A DNA stretch of 64,000 bases from Selenomonadales bacterium (GTDB taxonomy: Bacteria > Bacillota > Negativicutes > Sporomusales > UBA7701). Within the stretch, counting starts at the first letter, position 1, and each line of letters starts with the position of its first letter. The notes under the pieces were generated by a model, which ran no database searches, had not been told where the DNA came from, and was given only the letters and a program-made list of their open reading frames with translations. Shown one piece after another: positions 1-9,012 of this stretch. The DNA is taken from the NCBI GenBank assembly GCA_029976065.1, contig JARKNV010000048.1:26167-90166 (forward strand). The letters run 5' to 3'. A program made the translations under genes and the position numbers.

Positions 1-1301
1 GCCAGCCGCACCGTCGCCTCCACCCCCGCCTCCTTCAACTGCTGCACGATTGCGTTCGCCACCGCCTCGCGCGTCTTGTTGCCCGCCGTCGTCACCAGAT
101 TGAAGGACAACCGCCGCCCGGCCTTCGCGAACACGCCGTCCGGCCCCTGCTTGAACCCCGCCTGGGCCAGCAGCTCCTTCGCCGCCGCCACGTCGCGGGC
201 CGGCGCCCTCAGCGCCGGGTTATACGCCCACGAAAGCGGCGACTGGTCGCCCACCGCCGGGCTGGCCGCCCCCTTCACCACCCCGGCGATAATGCCCTGC
301 CGGTCGAGCGCCAGCGCGATCGCCTGCCGCACCTTCGCGTCCTGGAACAAAGCGTTGTCCAGGTTGAAATCGAGGTGCTCCCAGATCATATTCGGCGTCA
401 TCACCGCCCGCACCCCGCTCACCGCCTTCACCTGATCCAGGTAGGCCATCCCCACGTTGCTGACGATATCCACCTCGCCCGCTTTCAGTTGGGTAAGCAT
501 GATATTGCCGTCCGGGATCACCCGGTACAAAATGCCGTCCAGGTTCGGCCGGCCGCGGAAATAAGCCGGATTGGCCTCCAGCACGATCGCCTCCGCCAGC
601 CGCCACTCCTTGAAGCGGAACGGCCCCGTGCCCACCGGCGCCCGGTTGAAAGCCGCCTTGTTGATATCCTCCACGTTCGCCAGCAAATGCCGGGGGAGGA
701 TCGTCGTGAACAGCGTCAGAAAAGGCGCGTAATACTGCCGAAACCGCACCACCACCGTCAGCGCATCCGGCGTATCCACCGCGCTGATCCGGTCGTAGCC
801 CTCGCGGGAAACCACGTTCGCCTTCCTGTTCATAATCAGCTCCCAGGTAAACCTCACATCCGCCGACGTCAGCGGCGTCCCGTCGTGCCAGGCCACCCCC
901 GGCCGCAGGCGGTAAGTCACCGTCAGCCCGTCCGGGCTCACCCCGCCGTTCTGCAGCGTCGGCACATCGCTCGCCAGGTCGGCCAGCCACTCGCCCTTGT
1001 CGTTCACCTTCACCAGGCCGTTGAAAATCAGACTGCCCACCTCGGCGGTCGCCAGCAGGTCGGAAAGCAGCGGATTGAGCGTATTCGGCTCCACCATGCT
1101 GCCGTAAATAAGCTGTCCGCCCGGCTGCAGCTTGGCCGGCGACGGCGACGGCGCCTCCTGCCCCGCCTTCTCGCGGCCGCAGCCCACAGCCAGCAGCGCA
1201 ATTATCGCAACGAATATAATCGCAACTCTCCCGTACCTCAACCGACCCGACCCCCAAACGTTCTCTCTGAAATGTCCGTCGAAAACTCTCCGGCCCAACA
1301 T
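1..1301 (-). CDS. ABC transporter substrate-binding lipoprotein, SBP family 5 (C-terminus outside window)
   Basis: This is the extracytoplasmic solute receptor of a peptide/nickel-type ABC importer, seen as an open frame that runs off the left edge. The reading shows a hydrophobic leader ending in a lipobox (LLAVGC), a Gly/Lys/Gln linker, then typical SBP_bac_5 segments: MVEPNTLNPLLSD, the TYRLRPGVAWHDGTPLTSAD motif and a PVGTGPFRFKEW motif. About 430 residues are visible of a usual 500-550. The ATG at 1301 gives a 20-residue extension before a TTG at 1241 that would start right at the lipoprotein signal (LRYGRVAIIF); the TTG start is quite possible. The permease and ATPase genes must lie elsewhere or beyond the edge. 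The substrate cannot be told from sequence. Confidence 0.85.
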   Translation of the reverse strand, partial: MLGRRVFDGHFRENVWGSGRLRYGRVAIIFVAIIALLAVGCGREKAGQEAPSPSPAKLQPGGQLIYGSMVEPNTLNPLLSDLLATAEVGSLIFNGLVKVNDKGEWLADLASDVPTLQNGGVSPDGLTVTYRLRPGVAWHDGTPLTSADVRFTWELIMNRKANVVSREGYDRISAVDTPDALTVVVRFRQYYAPFLTLFTTILPRHLLANVEDINKAAFNRAPVGTGPFRFKEWRLAEAIVLEANPAYFRGRPNLDGILYRVIPDGNIMLTQLKAGEVDIVSNVGMAYLDQVKAVSGVRAVMTPNMIWEHLDFNLDNALFQDAKVRQAIALALDRQGIIAGVVKGAASPAVGDQSPLSWAYNPALRAPARDVAAAKELLAQAGFKQGPDGVFAKAGRRLSFNLVTTAGNKTREAVANAIVQQLKEAGVEATVRL

Positions 1302-1334
1302 CGTCCCTAAAACGTCGTCCCTATCTGATCTGCC

Positions 1335-1459
1335 GGAAGGTGTTTAGAAGGCTCCAGATGCAAGGCGCACCGGAAGAGCGCGCCGCGACGCGTACTCGGA
1401 TGTACGCTAGCAAGCGCTCTGAGGAGCAACGCCGCAGATGAACCTTATAAACACCTTCC
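1335..1459 (+). repeat. Hairpin repeat element, copy 1
   Basis: This is a member of the hairpin family shared by twelve sites in the window. The outer arms GGAAGGTGTTTA (1335-1346) and TAAACACCTTCC (1448-1459) are perfectly complementary. The conserved core words are GATGCAAGGCGCACCGG and GAGGAGCAACGCCGCAGATG. The inner stem is AGAGCGC paired with GCGCTCT, around a GTAC-rich tip. It lies four bases beyond the stop codon of the transglycosylase gene. Confidence 0.85.
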
Positions 1460-1462
1460 CCC

Positions 1463-2047
1463 TTATCGTCCGTACAAAGCTCTATACTTTTCCCGGGCCG
1501 AAAGCACCTTCCTCACATACTCCCGCGTCTCCTGATACGGTATCTTCTCGATCTCCCGGAAATTCCTGTCCCAATTCATCTGGCGCATCCACTGGTTCAC
1601 GTTGCCGCGGCCGCCGTTGTAGGCCGCCAGCACCAGAATCTCGTTGTCCTTGAACTCCTTCTTCAGCGACGCCAGATACCACGCCCCGAAACGGATGCTC
1701 GTATCCGGGTCGGTCAGCATCGCCGGGCTGAAGCCCCGCTGGTCCAACTGCCCCGCCACCCACTGCCCCGTCTCGGGCATCATCTGCATCAGCCCGATCG
1801 CCCCCTTGGGCGAGCGGGCCGTGGGCACGAACTTGCTCTCCGTGCGGATAACGGCCGCGATCAAAAAAGGGTCAACCTCGCGTTCCGTCGCATAGTGAAA
1901 CACCTTCTCCCGGTACGGGAAAGGGTAAAGATACTCCCGCTGGAACCAATCGCTTTTATAAACGGCCATGCCGGCCGCCGCCAGCGCCAAAATCAGCGCC
2001 AGCGCAACCAGAGTGGTCTTGCGCAACATCATCACTCCGTCATCCAT
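1463..2047 (-). CDS. Membrane-anchored lytic transglycosylase (SLT/GH23)
   Basis: This enzyme cleaves the MurNAc-GlcNAc bond of peptidoglycan with formation of the 1,6-anhydro product. It has one N-terminal transmembrane or signal segment (about residues 9-30) followed by an SLT domain. Visible family motifs are the catalytic Glu in RTESKF (E70), GLMQMMP, and AYNGGRGNV. At 194 residues it is a compact single-domain SLT like those encoded beside coaE in related Bacillota. The ATG at 2047 has GGGAG five bases upstream; ATGs at 2032 and 2029 are alternatives. It is the last gene of the run polA, mutM, coaE, slt, with 45 bases to coaE. A hairpin repeat copy follows its stop. Confidence 0.92.
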   Translation of the reverse strand: MDDGVMMLRKTTLVALALILALAAAGMAVYKSDWFQREYLYPFPYREKVFHYATEREVDPFLIAAVIRTESKFVPTARSPKGAIGLMQMMPETGQWVAGQLDQRGFSPAMLTDPDTSIRFGAWYLASLKKEFKDNEILVLAAYNGGRGNVNQWMRQMNWDRNFREIEKIPYQETREYVRKVLSAREKYRALYGR

Positions 2048-2092
2048 CCATGCTCCCTATAAACTATGTACATTACTACCGCTTAATGTCGC

Positions 2093-2692
2093 TTATCTGT
2101 CGCCGGCCGCCCGCCGCCACGCCGCCGCCACCTGGCCGGCGGTGCTTTCCGGGTCGCCGCTGTTGTCGATCACGATATCGGCCCGCCCGGCCTTCTCCGC
2201 CAGGCTCAACTGCGCGGCCATGCGGGCCGCGGCCTGTCCGGCCGTCAGTCCGTCCCGCGCCATCAGGCGCTTTCGTTGGGTGGCCTCGTCCACATACACC
2301 ACCCACACCTCGTCCACATCCTTATCCCAGCCGGCCTCGTACAATAGCGGCACATCCAGCACCGCCACGGCGCAGCCGTCCCGCTCCGCCGCCGCCAGCG
2401 CCTCTTTCGCCGCCGCCTTTATCCGCGGATGAGTGATGCCCTCCAGAGCGGCCCGCGCCTTGCCGTCGGCGAAGACCAGCTCGCCCAGCCGACGGCGGTC
2501 GAGGCTGCCGTCAGCCAGCAGCACCTCCCGTCCCAGCCAGGCCACGATCTCCTCCCAGGCCAGCCGGCCGGGTTCGACCACCTCGCGGGCGATGGCGTCG
2601 GCGTCGATCACCCTCGCCCCCAGCCTGCGCAGCAGCGCCGTCACCGTGCTCTTGCCGCTGGCGATCCCGCCCGTCAGTCCGATCACGCGCAC
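2093..2692 (-). CDS. coaE: Dephospho-CoA kinase
   Basis: It catalyses the last step of coenzyme A synthesis, the ATP-dependent phosphorylation of the 3'-hydroxyl of dephospho-CoA in the cytosol. The P-loop GLTGGIASGKST is at the N-terminus, followed by the family segments DADAIAREVVEPG and VLDVPLLYEAG. The length of 199 residues is normal. The start is GTG at 2692 behind GAGGAGAAGGGC, and this ribosome site overlaps the stop codon of mutM, so the two are probably translationally coupled. Gene order mutM-coaE downstream of polA is common in Bacillota. Confidence 0.96.
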   Translation of the reverse strand: MRVIGLTGGIASGKSTVTALLRRLGARVIDADAIAREVVEPGRLAWEEIVAWLGREVLLADGSLDRRRLGELVFADGKARAALEGITHPRIKAAAKEALAAAERDGCAVAVLDVPLLYEAGWDKDVDEVWVVYVDEATQRKRLMARDGLTAGQAAARMAAQLSLAEKAGRADIVIDNSGDPESTAGQVAAAWRRAAGDR

Positions 2693-2705
2693 GCCCTTCT
2701 CCTCC

Positions 2706-3530
2706 TCAGTGCTGGCAATGCGGGCAGTAATGCGTGCCCCGCCCGGCCACCTCGGAACGGGCGATCGGCGTCCCGCACACGCTGCAGGCCTCGTCCTTGC
2801 GGCCGTACACCCTCAGATGGTGCTGGTTGCTGCCCTTCCGGCCGTCGCCGTCGCGGTAATCGCGGAACGTCGTGCCCCCGTGCTCGATCCCCTGGGCGAT
2901 AACGGCGTTCACCGCGTCATACAGCCGGAGCGCCTCCTCGTCCGTCAGGCCGGCCGCCGGCCGCTCCGGACGGATGCCCGCCAGCGCCAGCGCCTCGTCC
3001 ACATAAATGTTCCCCAGCCCGCCGATCAGCTTCTGATTGAGCAGCAAACCCTTGATCGTCACTTTCCGGCCGGCCAGACTTTCCCGGAAATACGCCGGCG
3101 TGAACGCCGCCGACAGCGGCTCCGGTCCCAGCGTCGCCAGGCCGGAAATGCGCCACAGCTCGTCCGTCGGCAGCGCGTACAGCGTCCCCAGCGTGCGGCT
3201 GTCGGCATACAGCAGCGCGTCGCCGCCGTCCAGCTTGAATACCACCCGCGTAAACCGGTCGGGCGGCGCGTCGGGGGTCACGTAATAAAGCCGCCCCGTC
3301 ATCCTGAGGTGCACCACCATCACCTTGTCGTTATCCAGATAAAACAGCAGATACTTGCCGCGGCGGTCCAGCCGCGTTATCACCGAATCCGCCACCAGCG
3401 CCCGGAACTCCTCCGGGGACGGCCACTTAACCAGCCGCGGCAGCAGCATATCCACATCCGTGATCCGTCGGCCCGTAACCTTGTCCGTCAGCGTGCGGCG
3501 AATCGTTTCGACTTCAGGCATCTCCGGCAT
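2706..3530 (-). CDS. mutM: Formamidopyrimidine-DNA glycosylase
   Basis: This base-excision repair glycosylase/AP lyase removes 8-oxoguanine and formamidopyrimidines. The start MPEMPEVETIRRTL provides the N-terminal Pro2 nucleophile and Glu3 after Met removal, which fixes the start. The helix-two-turn-helix segment (LIGGLGNIYVDEALALAGI) and a C-terminal four-cysteine zinc finger (CSVCGTPI ... YCPHCQ) are intact. The 274-residue length is normal. It lies 14 bases downstream of polA and just upstream of coaE in a replication/repair operon. Confidence 0.97.
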   Translation of the reverse strand: MPEMPEVETIRRTLTDKVTGRRITDVDMLLPRLVKWPSPEEFRALVADSVITRLDRRGKYLLFYLDNDKVMVVHLRMTGRLYYVTPDAPPDRFTRVVFKLDGGDALLYADSRTLGTLYALPTDELWRISGLATLGPEPLSAAFTPAYFRESLAGRKVTIKGLLLNQKLIGGLGNIYVDEALALAGIRPERPAAGLTDEEALRLYDAVNAVIAQGIEHGGTTFRDYRDGDGRKGSNQHHLRVYGRKDEACSVCGTPIARSEVAGRGTHYCPHCQH

Positions 3531-3544
3531 AGTAAATCCTCCGT

Positions 3545-6175
3545 CTATTTGGCTTCCGCCCAGTTTTTCCCCGTCTTCACATCCGTCGTCAGCGGCACAT
3601 CCAGCTTCACCGTGCCCTCCATCGCCGTGCGCACGATCGCCGCCGTCCGGTCCAGCTCGGCCGCCGGCACCTCCAGCACCAGCTCGTCGTGCACCTGCAG
3701 CAGCACGCGGCTCTTCAGCCCGGCGTCCTTCAGGCGGCGGTAAACCTCCACCATCGCCTTCTTGATAACGTCCGCCGCCGTCCCCTGGATAGGCGTGTTC
3801 ATCGCCGTCCGCTCCGCGAACGACCGCTGGTTGAAATTCGTGCTGTGAATCTCCGGCAGATAGCGGCGCCGCCCGAACATCGTCGTCACATAGCCCTTCT
3901 CGCGGGCAGCGGCGATCATCGCGTCGATATAGCGCTTCACCCCCGGATAACGGGCGAAATAACTGTCGATATACTCGCCCGCCTCCTTGCGGCTCACGCC
4001 CAGCCCCTGCGACAGGCCGTAATCGCTGATGCCGTACACGATGCCGAAATTCACCGCCTTGGCCCGCGAGCGCATCAGCGGCGTCACCGCCGCCTCCCTC
4101 ACCCCGAACACCTCGGCCGCCGTCGCCGTGTGGATGTCCTTGCCTGTCCGGAAAGCCTCGATCAGCCCGGCGTCGCCCGACATATGGGCGAGAATCCTGA
4201 GCTCGATCTGCGAGTAGTCGGCCGACAGCAGCACATCGTAGCCCTTATCCGGCACGAACAGCTCGCGGATCTTGCGGCCCGCGTCGGTGCGCACCGGGAT
4301 GTTCTGCAGGTTGGGGTCCGAGCTCGACAGCCGGCCCGTGGCCGTCACCGTCTGGTTGAAGCTCGTGTGCACCCGGCCGCTCGCCGCATTGACCAGCCCC
4401 GCCATCCCGTCGAGATAAGTCGACTTCAGCTTCGTCCACATCCGGTACTCCAGCAGCCTGTCGATCAGCGGATGCTCCCCGGCCAGCTTCTCCAACACCT
4501 CGGCGTCGGTCGAATACCCCGTCTTCGTCTTCTTCAGCACAGGCAGCTTCAGCTTCTCGAACAGAATGACGCCGAGCTGCTTGGTTGAATTCACGTTGAA
4601 CTCCTCGCCGGCGATAGCGTAAATGTCGGCCAGCAGCCCATCCACCTTGCGGCCGATCTCGGCCGCCATCGCGGCTAAGCCCGCCGTATCCACCTTGATG
4701 CCCGTCTGCTCCATATCCGCCAGCACCGCGACCAGCGGCAGCTCGATATCGTAATACAGCCTGTCCGCGGCCGCCTCCTTCAGCAGCCCGTCCAGCACCG
4801 GCGCAAGCTCGCCCGCCGTCCCCGCCGCCCAGGCGGCGTAATCGGGATGGGTGCGCCACTCCTTCTCGCTCCAGCCGGCGCCTTTCCCCAGGTACCGCTC
4901 CGCCAGGCCCGTCAGCGGGTAATCGCTCGCCGTCGGGTCGAGGAGGTACGCGGCCAGGAAAACGTCGAACGACAGCCCCGCCAGCGGCTTGCCGGCCGCC
5001 AGGCAGGCGCCGGTCAGCGTCTTGGCGTCATATGTTAGCTTGCCCACTTTTTCGTCCGCCAGCAAGGCCAGCACTTCCGGCCAGCCCTCCGTCCCCGCCG
5101 GCACATACGCCGTGCGGCCGCCGGCCGCTATCCCGAGGCCGGCGAACGCCAATCCCGGCACCTGGCCGCTCGTCACCGCATGGCAGCGCAGCAGCCCCGC
5201 GGCGCGGACGGCGGCAACAAGCTCCGCCGTCTTCGCCGCCGTGTCCGCCACAAGGGCGGCCGGCGGGGCGGACGGGCCCGCGGCCTCTGCCGCCCCCGCG
5301 CCGCTCCCCGGGAAAATGCTGTCGATCTTCGCCAGCAAGCTCTTGAACTCGTATTTCGCGAACAACTCGCGCACCCTGGCGGCGTCCGGCGCCGGCTTGT
5401 AATCCGCCGGCGCGTCCGGCAGCGGCATATTGCACTCGATCGTCGCCAGCTTCTTCGACAACACCGCCAGCGCGGCGTTCTCGCGCAGCTTCTCCTGCAG
5501 CTTCGCCCCCGGCACCTTGTCGATATTCGCCAGCAAATTCTCCACCGAGCCGAACTCGGCGACCAGCTTCGTCGCCGTCTTCTCGCCCACCCCCGGCACC
5601 CCGGGAATATTGTCCGACGTATCGCCCATCAGGCCCTTGAGATCCACGACCTGCTCCGGCGTCACCCCGTACTGGGCGTACAGCGCCTCGCGGTCGAACA
5701 GCGCCATCTCCGAAATGCCCTTGCGGGTCAGCAGCACCTTCGTCGCCGGGCCGATAAGCTGCAGCGCGTCGCGGTCGCCGGTCACGATCACGACCTCGTA
5801 GCCGTCCTTCGCCGCCCGGCAGGCCAGCGTGCCGATGATATCATCCGCCTCGAAGCCCGCCTCCTCCAGCACCGCGATCCCCATCGCCTCCAGCAGCTCG
5901 CGCACCATCGGGAACTGCTCGGCAAGCTCGGTCGGCGTCGCCTTGCGCTGGGCCTTGTACTCCTTGTACTGCTCGGTGCGGAACGTCACCCGGCCCTTGT
6001 CGAACGCCACCGCCACCGCGTCCGGCTTCACCTCGCCCAGCAGCCTCACCAGCATCATCGTGAACCCGTACGCCGCGTTCGTGTACTGGCCGGCCGCCGT
6101 CGCCAGCAGCGGCAGCGCGTAAAACGCCCGGTGCACCAGGCTGCTGCCGTCGATTATCACAAACTTACCGGGCAT
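3545..6175 (-). CDS. polA: DNA polymerase I
   Basis: This repair polymerase processes Okazaki fragments and repair gaps. The N-terminal third is a 5' nuclease (FVIIDGSSLVHRAFYALP, then GLMGDTSDNIPGVPGVGEKT). The middle section is an exonuclease fold that lacks a recognisable DxE proofreading motif, as in many Bacillota enzymes. The C-terminal half is a family A polymerase with DYSQIELRILAH, RSRAKAVNFGIVYG and QVHDELVLEVP. The chosen ATG at 6175 begins MPGKFVIIDG and follows AGGTGGTGGCGAG; the frame stays open a further 150 bases upstream, but this extension has no family similarity. The product is 876 residues. It heads the polA-mutM-coaE-slt run. Confidence 0.97.
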   Translation of the reverse strand: MPGKFVIIDGSSLVHRAFYALPLLATAAGQYTNAAYGFTMMLVRLLGEVKPDAVAVAFDKGRVTFRTEQYKEYKAQRKATPTELAEQFPMVRELLEAMGIAVLEEAGFEADDIIGTLACRAAKDGYEVVIVTGDRDALQLIGPATKVLLTRKGISEMALFDREALYAQYGVTPEQVVDLKGLMGDTSDNIPGVPGVGEKTATKLVAEFGSVENLLANIDKVPGAKLQEKLRENAALAVLSKKLATIECNMPLPDAPADYKPAPDAARVRELFAKYEFKSLLAKIDSIFPGSGAGAAEAAGPSAPPAALVADTAAKTAELVAAVRAAGLLRCHAVTSGQVPGLAFAGLGIAAGGRTAYVPAGTEGWPEVLALLADEKVGKLTYDAKTLTGACLAAGKPLAGLSFDVFLAAYLLDPTASDYPLTGLAERYLGKGAGWSEKEWRTHPDYAAWAAGTAGELAPVLDGLLKEAAADRLYYDIELPLVAVLADMEQTGIKVDTAGLAAMAAEIGRKVDGLLADIYAIAGEEFNVNSTKQLGVILFEKLKLPVLKKTKTGYSTDAEVLEKLAGEHPLIDRLLEYRMWTKLKSTYLDGMAGLVNAASGRVHTSFNQTVTATGRLSSSDPNLQNIPVRTDAGRKIRELFVPDKGYDVLLSADYSQIELRILAHMSGDAGLIEAFRTGKDIHTATAAEVFGVREAAVTPLMRSRAKAVNFGIVYGISDYGLSQGLGVSRKEAGEYIDSYFARYPGVKRYIDAMIAAAREKGYVTTMFGRRRYLPEIHSTNFNQRSFAERTAMNTPIQGTAADVIKKAMVEVYRRLKDAGLKSRVLLQVHDELVLEVPAAELDRTAAIVRTAMEGTVKLDVPLTTDVKTGKNWAEAK

Positions 6176-6323
6176 CTCGCCACCACCTGTAAACATCATT
6201 AGCTTAACTGTTATATTATTGGCTAGTCGCCCACAAATACCTCTCCCTGTCAAAGAAAGCTCGCCTGTATTATTTTTTCTTCGCCCCGCCGCTATGCGCC
6301 GTCTCCTCCTCTCATTTCCCGGC

Positions 6324-6353
6324 AAAAAAAAAAATCGGGAGTCAATCGCTCCC
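6324..6353 (-). terminator. Intrinsic terminator after L,D-transpeptidase gene
   Basis: On the minus strand a GGGAG/CTCCC hairpin is followed by a run of eleven T. The stop codon of the transpeptidase gene lies inside the hairpin. Confidence 0.8.
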
Positions 6354-7571
6354 GCCCTGCTCGATAAACGGATACGTCAGCTCTATCGTCCGCGCCTCCT
6401 GGTTCCAGTACACATACGCCCCGAAAATATCGTAAACCTTCGTCAACTGGATGTAAGGCGTACCGCCCACCAGCGCCGCCGGCACCTTCGTCCCCCGCAC
6501 GTACAGCGCCCCGTCCGTCCCCCGCGCCGCCGTCTGGCCTGTCGCCTCCGCCACCGACGCCACCGTCACCGCCAGGATGCCGTCCACCACCTCCACCTCG
6601 CCCTTCAGCGGCCGGCCGTTCACGAACAGCGCCACGACGTCGATCGCCAGCACGTTATCCTCCTCGCGGAAAACCTGCTGCCCGCCGAACAGCGCGTGCG
6701 CATCGCCGGCGGCCACATACGCCCGGTCGCCCAGCACCGTTCCCGCCACCGTCCGCTTCGCCCCCCGCGCCTGACGCGTATCCCCGTCCCAGGCCACGCC
6801 CGCGCCGAGCGCCGCCGCCACCGGGGCCAGCGGCACATACATAACCCCCTTCAGCGTCACCGCCCGCTCCACCAGCGTCCGGCCGTTCACCCGCACCTTA
6901 TGGACGCGGGCCACGGCCACCTGCCGGTCGGCCTCCGCCGCGATCAGCGCCGCGATCTCGCCGTCGGTCAGCAGCCAGCCCAGGCCGCGGGCCGCCAGGG
7001 CCGCCCTCACCTCGCCCGCCGTCAGCTCGTGGCGCCCGTAAATATCGGGATGGATCCCCAGCGAAACCTCCCCGGTCCCGTCCACCCGCACCTTCACCCG
7101 CTCATACGTTATCCGCACCGGCGTCCCCACCGGCACTACCTCGTACAGCTCCTCCACATCAGCCTCGTGCATCCTGATGCAGCCGTTCGACACCGCCAGG
7201 CCTATGGCCCACGGCGCGTTCGTCCCGTGGATGCCATACTGCGGCGCGAACCCCATCCAGCGGTACCCCAGCGGATTGTGCGGCCCCGACGGCACCACCT
7301 CTCCCGTGCGGGGCGGAAACCACCACGGGTCGACCTCCTTCTCGAAAATATAGAATTCCCCCAGCGGTGACGGCGTCGACGGCTTGCCGATCGCGATCGG
7401 ATACGTCTTCACCAGCGTGCCGTTCGCGAAAAACTCCAGCGTCCTGCTGGGCAGGTTGAGCACAAGGCTCGGCGCCGCCAGATCCGGATTCAGCCTGGCG
7501 CCCGCCGGCGGCAAAAACGTGAATATCAACAGCGCGGCCAGCGCCGCCACACGCAAATAAGCCAAGGACAT
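6342..7571 (-). CDS. L,D-transpeptidase (YkuD) with C-terminal stalk-type domains
   Basis: This exported enzyme forms 3-3 cross-links or attaches proteins to peptidoglycan. A signal peptide (VAALAALLIFTFLPPAGA) precedes a YkuD domain at about residues 35-160 with the IHGTNAPW histidine and the SNGCIRMH active-site cysteine (about C131). The second half contains two copper-amine-oxidase-N-like segments (VRVNGRTLVERAVTLKGVMY and VALFVNGRPLKGEVEVVDG), a fold common in Negativicutes cell-wall proteins. The start is uncertain: ATG at 7571 touches its AAGGG, a TTG at 7565 has better spacing, and the frame opens 33 bases further upstream. It ends in a terminator. A second transpeptidase is encoded at 42223-42945. 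Confidence 0.9.
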   Translation of the reverse strand: MSLAYLRVAALAALLIFTFLPPAGARLNPDLAAPSLVLNLPSRTLEFFANGTLVKTYPIAIGKPSTPSPLGEFYIFEKEVDPWWFPPRTGEVVPSGPHNPLGYRWMGFAPQYGIHGTNAPWAIGLAVSNGCIRMHEADVEELYEVVPVGTPVRITYERVKVRVDGTGEVSLGIHPDIYGRHELTAGEVRAALAARGLGWLLTDGEIAALIAAEADRQVAVARVHKVRVNGRTLVERAVTLKGVMYVPLAPVAAALGAGVAWDGDTRQARGAKRTVAGTVLGDRAYVAAGDAHALFGGQQVFREEDNVLAIDVVALFVNGRPLKGEVEVVDGILAVTVASVAEATGQTAARGTDGALYVRGTKVPAALVGGTPYIQLTKVYDIFGAYVYWNQEARTIELTYPFIEQGGSD

Positions 7572-7649
7572 CCCTTCCCGCAAGTTAGTGATCGAATCAA
7601 GCAACCACTAACGTTATATGAAGGGCTCCCCGGCTTAATTCCAATAATC

Positions 7650-7769
7650 GGTCGTTGATAAGCCCCCATCTGCGGCGTTGCTCCTCGTCTGCCATCCTCA
7701 GCGTACGTACGTGTACGCTTCCGGTGTCAGCCTCCGGTGCGCCTTGCATCTGGGGGCTTCTGAACGACC
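7650..7769 (-). repeat. Hairpin repeat element, copy 2 (reverse orientation)
   Basis: The outer arms GGTCGTTgatAAGCCCCCA and TGGGGGCTTctgAACGACC pair perfectly except for the opposed three-base bulges. The core words are the reverse complements of those in copy 1. The tip is the near-palindrome GCGTACGTACGTGTACGC. It lies 20 bases beyond the stop of the sensor kinase gene. Confidence 0.85.
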
Positions 7770-7789
7770 TCTTGCCTTGCAAAATTCCC

Positions 7790-8932
7790 CTACTGCAAAT
7801 TCAGAATCTGCTGGCTCGCGCCTGTCAGCCTGCGCCGCCGGTTATCGATGATCGGCAGATACAAATGCACCCGCGTGCCGGCATTCTCGTCCGAACTGAT
7901 ATTGATAAACCCGCCGTGCTCGGTCACGATCCGGTGGGCGGTCGGCAGGCCCAGCCCCATCCGGTCGAGCTTCGTGCTGTAAAAAGGCTCGAACACCCGC
8001 GGCAGCACCTGCTGCCCCACCCCGGCGCCCGTATCGGCCACCGCCACCACCAGCATGTTAAGGTCCGCATGCAGCCATGACCGCACCGTCAGCGTCCCCC
8101 GCTCAGGCATCGCCTCCATCGCGTTCTGGAGGATATTCACCATCGCCTGCTTCAGCAGATTGCCGTCCGCGGTCAGCGTCGGCAGCTCCTCCGCCAACCG
8201 CTTGTCGATCGCCACATTCTCCCCGCCCATCTGCTTGAACACAAGCCTGAGCGCATCCTCCAGCAGCCTGTTCACATTCACCCCCGGCTCCCTGCTCACC
8301 GGCGGCTTCGCGAACAGCACCAGCTCCTTCACCACATTGTTGATATACGAAACTTCCCCCAGCAGCATCTCCAGCACCTCGCGGCGCACGCTGCAGCGGT
8401 CGTCCTCCAGCCTGTTCAGCATTATCTGCATATACCCGCTCAGCGTCGTCAGCGGCGCGCGCACATGGTGGGCCACCCCCGCCGCCAGCTCCCCCAGCGA
8501 CATCAGCATCTGCGTCGTCTGGATCTGCCGCAGCGTCGCCTTCAGCGCCGACATATCCTGGACGATCACGATCAGCCCGCCCATTTCGCCGTCGTCGCCC
8601 CGCAGCTTCAGGCTGTCCACGTGCACGAACGCCGCCTGGTCGCGCAAATTCAGCCTCACGTTGGCGGCGTAATACTCCTCGCTCTCCGCCGCGGCGAACA
8701 CCTTCAGGAACTTCTCCCCGCAATGCCGGAAAACCGCATCGGCCCGCTTGCCCAGCACCTCGGAACGCTCCAGGCCGAAAATGCGCTCCGCCTCCCGGTT
8801 GACATTCCTCACCATCAGCAACGCGTCGAGATATATAATCCCCGCCTTGCCGGCCTCGGCAAACTCATTGTACTCCTCTTCCCGGCCCAGATAAACGACC
8901 TTATTGTCCCATGCCTCGGCTGTGTGCATCAT
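7790..8932 (-). CDS. Sporulation-type PAS sensor histidine kinase (orphan)
   Basis: This cytoplasmic kinase has no membrane segment: a PAS domain (about residues 30-130) is followed by a HisKA domain and a HATPase domain. The phosphorylation segment AAGVAHHVRAPLTTLSGYMQ matches the pattern of Spo0F/Spo0A kinases (H-x-x-R-x-PL-T ... G-[FY]-x-Q), and N, G1, F and G2 boxes are intact (NILQNAMEAM, DTGAGV, FEPFYSTK, GLGLPTA). The residue after the phospho-His is His and the usual Asn before Pro is Ala, where most family members have HE and NP; this is unusual. No response regulator gene is adjacent. ATG at 8932 follows AAGGAG with six-base spacing; an in-frame TTG lies six bases upstream. Three Spo0A-box-like sites and a sigma-H-like promoter lie upstream, so a role in sporulation initiation is inferred. 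Confidence 0.85.
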   Translation of the reverse strand: MMHTAEAWDNKVVYLGREEEYNEFAEAGKAGIIYLDALLMVRNVNREAERIFGLERSEVLGKRADAVFRHCGEKFLKVFAAAESEEYYAANVRLNLRDQAAFVHVDSLKLRGDDGEMGGLIVIVQDMSALKATLRQIQTTQMLMSLGELAAGVAHHVRAPLTTLSGYMQIMLNRLEDDRCSVRREVLEMLLGEVSYINNVVKELVLFAKPPVSREPGVNVNRLLEDALRLVFKQMGGENVAIDKRLAEELPTLTADGNLLKQAMVNILQNAMEAMPERGTLTVRSWLHADLNMLVVAVADTGAGVGQQVLPRVFEPFYSTKLDRMGLGLPTAHRIVTEHGGFINISSDENAGTRVHLYLPIIDNRRRRLTGASQQILNLQ

Positions 8933-8975
8933 CGCCAACTCCTTCGCGGCCCTCTCCGGTTCCTTATATCAATTC

Positions 8976-9012
8976 ATTCTTGTAAATATTTTTCATCTCC
9001 TGCCTTCGACAA
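8976..9012 (-). promoter_or_regulatory. Candidate sigma-H promoter and Spo0A box in front of the kinase gene
   Basis: Read on the minus strand, AGGAGAT (9001-8995), a 12-base spacer and CAAGAAT (8982-8976) resemble a sigma-H promoter with one -10 mismatch. TTGTCGAA (9012-9005) directly upstream is a perfect 0A-box core. Further TTCGACA words occur at 9130 and 9222. Placement about 45 bases before the start codon is suitable. This is pattern matching only. Confidence 0.4.
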